The position numbers were made by a program, and so were the translations under genes. Positions 42,575 to 46,318 of a stretch of DNA of 46,318 nt are shown piece by piece; the stretch's first letter is position 1, and every line of letters starts with the position of its first letter. The stretch is taken from assembly GCF_900102795.1 (NCBI RefSeq), contig NZ_FMWG01000019.1, positions 1 to 46,318 of the forward strand. The letters are read 5' to 3'. The notes below the pieces were generated by a model that was not told where the DNA came from, did no database searches, and saw only the letters and a program-made list of their open reading frames with translations. The stretch is from Epibacterium ulvae (lineage in GTDB: Bacteria; Pseudomonadota; Alphaproteobacteria; Rhodobacterales; Rhodobacteraceae).

Positions 42575-42739
42575 GAAGCGCGGTCTTCAAGAAGGCGAAA
42601 GCGCGAGACCAGACATTGGTGCATGTGCGGCGAAAGTCTGAAAAGTCCCGCACAGCCTACCTTACGTGCTGACTGGCCCCAGGACCGCTTTACGGACAAG
42701 GCGGTCGTTTACACACCTGCTTTCAATGTCGGCTATTTA

Positions 42740-43588
42740 CTAGAGATCGTGACCGTGCCATTGCAAAAATGTGTTGAGCAACTGCTGTTGGGTGCTGATG
42801 CCGAGTTTCGCATAGGCATTCTTTCTATGGGTTTTGACTGTTGGCACGGCGATGCCTAGCACCAGGCTAATGGACAAGCTTGAATGCCCTTTCAGAATAA
42901 GCTGGACAGTCTCGGCTTCACGAGGGGATAGAATGTCTTTCGCGAAATCTTCTAGTGGCGCGTGTGGTTCGATCAAGATCGCCGTGTTGTTTGAGTGATT
43001 TGCCCACATCTGTCGAAATGACGTAGCAAACAACGGATAAAACGGCCGAAATCGCTCAACTATTGTGGGTTCAAACCCACCAAGGTCTGATGGTCGTGCC
43101 AAACTCACTTCTCCCATCATCCCATTGGGAAGGTCGACTGCTAAGATAAGTTCTTGCAGGTTCTCTGGCCAACCGCGCGTGCGAAAACCGATCTCTTCTT
43201 TTTGCGCCAAGACAGCTTCAGGAAGATCGTCAAACCTTTTCCAATTGTCAGGTGCCAGATCGATCATGCGGTGCAGCCCTGGCGGCAGCCCCGCCAAAAA
43301 CGCATTGTAGAATGGATTGAGCACATAGGTGCTTCTGATATAGCATTGCACCGCATCCTTGGGCGCCCCATCAGGGTAGGAATCGCATAGGTAGACAGGC
43401 GATTGGTCAACCCGATTGACGACGCAAAGAGCCGCCGTGAACGGCACGATGTGTTGGGCAGCCTCGATCAAATCGAGCGCCCCGCCTTGTCCCTCCATCA
43501 CCTTTGACAGGGACAGGTTAACCGCTTTGATGCTCTTTGCGCTAAAGTCCAAGGCTGCCTCCAAAAAGCTGTTAAGGTTCTGTATCAT
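42740..43588 (-). CDS. LuxR-type (GerE-fold) transcriptional regulator
   Basis: 282 residues. The C-terminal helix-turn-helix (about 215-275) reads LSPREAETVQLILKGHSSLS, then VPTVKTHRKNAYAKLGISTQ, the LuxR/GerE signature. The N-terminal 200 residues hold an unrecognised sensor domain with a CYIRSTYVLNPFYNAFLAG block. It is divergent from the cyclodeaminase-like gene, 68 bases from the preferred start, and so a likely regulator of the cyclodeaminase-aminotransferase pair. No canonical lux box was found. Confidence 0.88.
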   Translation of the reverse strand: MIQNLNSFLEAALDFSAKSIKAVNLSLSKVMEGQGGALDLIEAAQHIVPFTAALCVVNRVDQSPVYLCDSYPDGAPKDAVQCYIRSTYVLNPFYNAFLAGLPPGLHRMIDLAPDNWKRFDDLPEAVLAQKEEIGFRTRGWPENLQELILAVDLPNGMMGEVSLARPSDLGGFEPTIVERFRPFYPLFATSFRQMWANHSNNTAILIEPHAPLEDFAKDILSPREAETVQLILKGHSSLSISLVLGIAVPTVKTHRKNAYAKLGISTQQQLLNTFLQWHGHDL

Positions 43589-43656
43589 CCTTGGGGATGA
43601 TGGTTCGCGTGTTCGTACTCACTTATGAGAGCGTTAACTGCATGGAGTCTACCTCA

Positions 43657-44604
43657 ATGAACACGCCCCCGATCATCCTTGATGCCGCCGCCGTCGCAAA
43701 GCGCTTGCCACAGATCGATGTTTTGCACGAAATGCGCCAGCTTTTTTTCGGGCTTGGCGGCGCGCAAGCGGTGCAACCGCCGCAAACTTTGACGCTATTG
43801 CCCGAAAATAAAGGCGATTTCATCACCTATCAGGGGGCTGACACAAATACAGGCGTGTTTGGCGCGAAACTATCGCCTTACCTTGTGACCGAGGGCAAAC
43901 CCCTCATTACTGCGTGGACGGTGCTGATGTCCTCAGAAACCGGCCAGCCCCTGTGCCTGTGTGATGCGGGTGTTTTGACGGCCGAGCGCACAGCCGCGAC
44001 CACGGCATTGGCGGTAGACCTCTTGGCAGGAAAAAACGCAGAAAAAATTGTCATTATCGGGTCCGGTGCTGTGGCTGCAGCACACTGGCGGCATGTCCAA
44101 AACCTACGCCCGTGGCAACAGGTGAAACTCTATTCGCCAAATCTCAGAACTGGCTCAGACGTCTGGGCGCAATGGCAAACCATCTGTCCCTATGCAGTTT
44201 GCGCCGAGAGCGCAGATGCCGCAGTGCAAGACGCAGATGTTGTGATGCTGTGCACGTCGTCTGGGACACCTGTTGTGGATCATGCCGCCTTCAAACCCAA
44301 TGCCTTGGTCACATCAATCAGCACCAACGTACACCGTGCCCACGAAGTGGAACCTGCGTTTTTGAACACGGCGCAAGTCTATTGCGATTACCGGGCAACA
44401 ACACCGATAACAGCCGGCGAGATGGTTCTTGCCGCGCAGGATCACGGGTGGTCAGCTGATGATCTGCGCGGCGATCTGGGGGAGCTTTCTATTGGTACGT
44501 GCCCGACGCCAGATGACGGCAGTCCGGTCTTCTTCCGCTCGGTGGGATTGGGTCTGGAAGACATTGCCATCGCCCATGCCATCTACCGCGCTGCTTGCGC
44601 CTGA
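43657..44604 (+). CDS. Ornithine cyclodeaminase/mu-crystallin-family protein
   Basis: 315 residues from the ATG at 43657 (gga-g 8 bases upstream); 43642 is an alternative. The NAD(P)-binding motif is GSGAVA (135-140) in KIVIIGSGAVAAAHWRHVQN. The conserved Lys71 is in FGAKLSPYLV. TAERTAATTALAVDLLAG and the later LVTSISTNVHRAHEVE fit the family. Members cyclise ornithine, reduce cyclic imines or dehydrogenate amino acids, so the exact reaction is open. The aminotransferase gene starts 16 bases after its stop. Confidence 0.88.
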   Translation: MNTPPIILDAAAVAKRLPQIDVLHEMRQLFFGLGGAQAVQPPQTLTLLPENKGDFITYQGADTNTGVFGAKLSPYLVTEGKPLITAWTVLMSSETGQPLCLCDAGVLTAERTAATTALAVDLLAGKNAEKIVIIGSGAVAAAHWRHVQNLRPWQQVKLYSPNLRTGSDVWAQWQTICPYAVCAESADAAVQDADVVMLCTSSGTPVVDHAAFKPNALVTSISTNVHRAHEVEPAFLNTAQVYCDYRATTPITAGEMVLAAQDHGWSADDLRGDLGELSIGTCPTPDDGSPVFFRSVGLGLEDIAIAHAIYRAACA

Positions 44605-44620
44605 AACTAGGACTTACACC

Positions 44621-45742
44621 ATGCATATCGAACCGTTTGGCGTCGAAATTTGGATGAACGAGTGGGAAACCAAGTGCAAATGGAACTTGGCGGAAACCTG
44701 TGTTGAAAGCATTACAATCGCAGAATTGTTGGCCTTGAGCGGTAGCAACGACGGCGACTTGTCTGCTCTGCTGCCGATGAAAATGACTTATGGCACAATC
44801 GAAGGATCAATGCGCCTGCGTCGCGCGATTTGCGCCCTGTATGAGCGGCAAGAGCCCGAAAACGTGATCGTCACCCATGGCACAATTGGGGCCAATATGC
44901 TCATTCACAAGACCTTGGTGTCTGCGGGTGATAGAGTTGTCGCTGTTGTTCCAACCTATCAACAACACTACTCCATACCCTCCAGCATTAGCGCGGAAGT
45001 GCACCCGTTGCAGCTGCGCGAAGAGAACAGATTTCTACCCGATCTGGAGGAATTGCGGGCTCTTGTCACACCAGACACGAGGCTGATCGCAATCAACAAC
45101 CCCAACAACCCGACCGGCGCGTTGATGGGGCGCGACATGCTGGAAGCCATCGCTGCTATCGCCCGCGAAGTGGGCGCTTGGGTGCTCTGTGACGAGGTTT
45201 ATCGCGGCACAGATCAAACTGGTTTTGGGGCAACGGTTTCAATCGCAGATGTCTATGAAAAGGGGATCAGCACCGCAAGCACATCCAAAGCGTTCTCCCT
45301 TTCTGGTCTGCGCCTTGGATGGATCGCAGCCCCTCAGGACGTTATCGAAGCGGTTGCCATCCACCGCGATTACGACACCATTTCTGTTGGTATGATCAAC
45401 GACTACTTCGCGACGCTTGCGCTGGAAAACAGCGATAAGGTGTTGGCGCGCAGTCAAACAATCACACGTGGCAATCTCGCGATCCTAGGCGCATGGGTGG
45501 CACAAGAACCAAAGATAACTTGGGTTAAACCAAAATCAGGGACAACAGCCTTGCTGAAACTTGACCTGCCGATGTCATCACGGGATTTCTGTGTGGCTTT
45601 GTTGAAAGAAACAGGCGTCATGTTTACGCCCGGGTCTGCCCTGAACATGGAAGGTTACGTTCGGATTGGCTATGCGAACAATCCCGAGATATTGAAAGAC
45701 GGATTGAAACTGGTTTCTACTTTCTTGGCCAAGCAGCCCTAA
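44621..45742 (+). CDS. Fold-type I PLP-dependent aminotransferase
   Basis: 373 residues. PLP lysine Lys223 is in STSKAFSLSGLRLGWI; Asp191 and Tyr194 (CDEVYRG) contact the cofactor; NNPNNPTGALM carries the conserved Asn. It is class I/II, subgroup I-gamma-like. The start MHIEPFGVEIWMNEWETKC is unusually well defined. Some relatives act on arginine-derived or cyclic amino acids (for example capreomycidine synthase); this is suggestive only. It probably works with the cyclodeaminase-like protein on the same amino acid or imino acid. Confidence 0.9.
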   Translation: MHIEPFGVEIWMNEWETKCKWNLAETCVESITIAELLALSGSNDGDLSALLPMKMTYGTIEGSMRLRRAICALYERQEPENVIVTHGTIGANMLIHKTLVSAGDRVVAVVPTYQQHYSIPSSISAEVHPLQLREENRFLPDLEELRALVTPDTRLIAINNPNNPTGALMGRDMLEAIAAIAREVGAWVLCDEVYRGTDQTGFGATVSIADVYEKGISTASTSKAFSLSGLRLGWIAAPQDVIEAVAIHRDYDTISVGMINDYFATLALENSDKVLARSQTITRGNLAILGAWVAQEPKITWVKPKSGTTALLKLDLPMSSRDFCVALLKETGVMFTPGSALNMEGYVRIGYANNPEILKDGLKLVSTFLAKQP

Positions 45743-45849
45743 ATTCCTGTCGCGCGAATTGGAATGCGCGATGCTCCTCTCGATCACCTTGTGAGCAATC
45801 CTGTCAGTTCTCGAAAGCAGCTTTTCGCTACCGCGCGGAAAACTGGAAA
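45743..45849. other. Gap after the aminotransferase gene
   Basis: 107 bases with a perfect 6-bp stem (tcgcgc/gcgcga, 45750-45771) that might terminate the operon, though no T run follows. The right inverted repeat follows directly. Confidence 0.4.
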
Positions 45850-45908
45850 TTTGGGCTCTTAGCTGACATTTTCTGCATTGCGACATGAATTAAGGCGGGG
45901 CCGGTGGT
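45850..45908. repeat. Right 59-bp inverted repeat of the cassette
   Basis: The reverse complement of 41514-41572 with one mismatch in 59. The identity ends sharply at both sides; adjoining sequence does not match the left flank. Confidence 0.85.
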
Positions 45909-45953
45909 AGACTGGTTAATACTCACCTCTCTGAAACCGCCCACCGAGGTGGA

Positions 45954-46318
45954 TGAGCTACCCCGGGAAAACCGGACACTGACGTAAGTTACGATTTGTT
46001 GTCTGCTGATCTTCACGACGAAGGAGATCGAAGATGTCGAAACGGAAGCAACATTATCCAGAGTTTAAGGCCAAGGTCGCGCTAGAAGCCTTGAAAGGCG
46101 AGGAGACGGTCAGCGAGTTGGCCAGTCGGTTCGGCGTGCGTCCGACAATGATCTATCAATGGAAGCGTGCGCTGCTGGAAGTGGCGTCTGGCGTCTTCGA
46201 ACGCGGAGGCCGGAAAGCGCTGGAGGTTGATGAGGAGCAGGTGAAAGACCTGCACGCCAAGATTGGGGAGTTGGCCGTCGCCAACGATTTTTTGGCAAGA
46301 AAGCTCAAACCCTGGACC
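45954..46318 (+). mobile_element. IS3-family insertion sequence, left part
   Basis: The left terminal repeat probably begins tgagctaccccgggaaaacc at 45954, followed by ggacactgacgtaag. The orfA transposase gene starts at 46034 and runs off the window. The right end and orfB are not visible, so neither element size nor intactness can be judged. Confidence 0.75.
46034..46318 (+). CDS. IS3-family transposase OrfA, truncated by the window edge
   Basis: The first 95 residues. MSKRKQHYPEFKAKVALEAL and ETVSELASRFGVRPTMIYQW form the helix-turn-helix that binds the IS ends; the leucine-rich EEQVKDLHAKIGELAVANDF follows. A strong aaggagatcgaag precedes the ATG. OrfA is normally joined to OrfB by programmed frameshift; that region lies beyond the window. 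Confidence 0.9.
   Translation, partial: MSKRKQHYPEFKAKVALEALKGEETVSELASRFGVRPTMIYQWKRALLEVASGVFERGGRKALEVDEEQVKDLHAKIGELAVANDFLARKLKPWT

Larger units (their letters stand above)
41514..45908. mobile_element. Putative mobile cassette bounded by inverted repeats
   Basis: About 4.4 kb. Contents: ABA4-like protein, MarR regulator, LuxR-type regulator, ornithine-cyclodeaminase-like protein and aminotransferase. No transposase lies inside. Tandem tRNA-Arg genes are 340 bases to the left and an IS3-family element begins 45 bases to the right. Target duplications were not detected by eye. Interpretation as a unit that moved or inverted is inference. Confidence 0.45.

Noticed and set aside
43589-43656. 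lux box for the LuxR-type regulator
   Set aside because: No 18-20-bp palindrome resembling a lux box is present in the short divergent gap.
40933-46318. Attachment-site duplicate of the tRNA 3' end
   Set aside because: No second copy of the T-arm and acceptor end was found right of 41170 within the window, so an integrase-type island cannot be shown.
1-46318. CRISPR array or phage structural genes
   Set aside because: No regularly spaced direct repeats and no capsid, tail or portal proteins were seen.

Overview
The window is a chromosomal segment of an alphaproteobacterium, most likely a Rhodobacteraceae (Roseobacter-group) bacterium. The evidence is the ribosomal protein sequences, the aapJQMP amino-acid transporter, the ATP12 chaperone, the short adenylate kinase, and the linkage yidC - MOSC - engB with argB nearby. 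All calls come from reading the sequence and translations; no database search was run.

Layout. 1-1745: decayed DNA with the frameshifted C-terminal remnant of a large serine recombinase, lying where rplP would normally precede rpmC. 1746-12234: distal S10, spc and alpha ribosomal clusters: rpmC rpsQ rplN rplX rplE rpsN rpsH rplF rplR rpsE rpmD | DUF1127 gene | rplO secY adk | rpsM rpsK rpoA rplQ. Strong terminators follow rpmD, adk and rplQ, and most of the longer gaps inside the cluster carry GC-rich hairpins. 12342-13629: a DAHP synthase gene behind a complete attenuator, with a leader peptide rich in Phe/Trp/Tyr codons that may be leaderless. 13729-19337: housekeeping genes (Deg-type protease, rarA, crcB, rluC-like, gph-like, ATP12 chaperone). 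19571-24097: aapJQMP. 24175-26155: sixA-like, an uncertain small ORF, argB. 26290-27012: a short-chain dehydrogenase.

27063-36836 (minus strand) is the rpmH-rnpA-yidC-MOSC-engB neighbourhood. A block (Rrf2 regulator, CMD/AhpD-like protein, ttcA, EAL phosphodiesterase) sits between rnpA and yidC. A 40-codon relic of yidD lies just after rnpA. A DUF2946 protein and a PepSY membrane protein trail engB. 37169-40797 (plus strand) encodes a VTT/DedA-like membrane protein, a mercuric-reductase-like flavoprotein and an orphan histidine kinase.

40933-41170 holds two identical tandem tRNA-Arg(ACG) genes. After them the sequence looks accessory: two long hairpins, then a 4.4-kb cassette (ABA4-like membrane protein, MarR regulator, LuxR-type regulator, ornithine-cyclodeaminase-like protein, fold-type I aminotransferase) bounded by 59-bp inverted repeats (58/59 identical), then the left end of an IS3-family element cut by the window edge.

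Most notable observations: the aromatic attenuator in front of DAHP synthase, the inverted-repeat-bounded cyclodeaminase/aminotransferase cassette, the yidD relic, the Rrf2 and MarR palindromes, and the hairpins spread through the ribosomal cluster.
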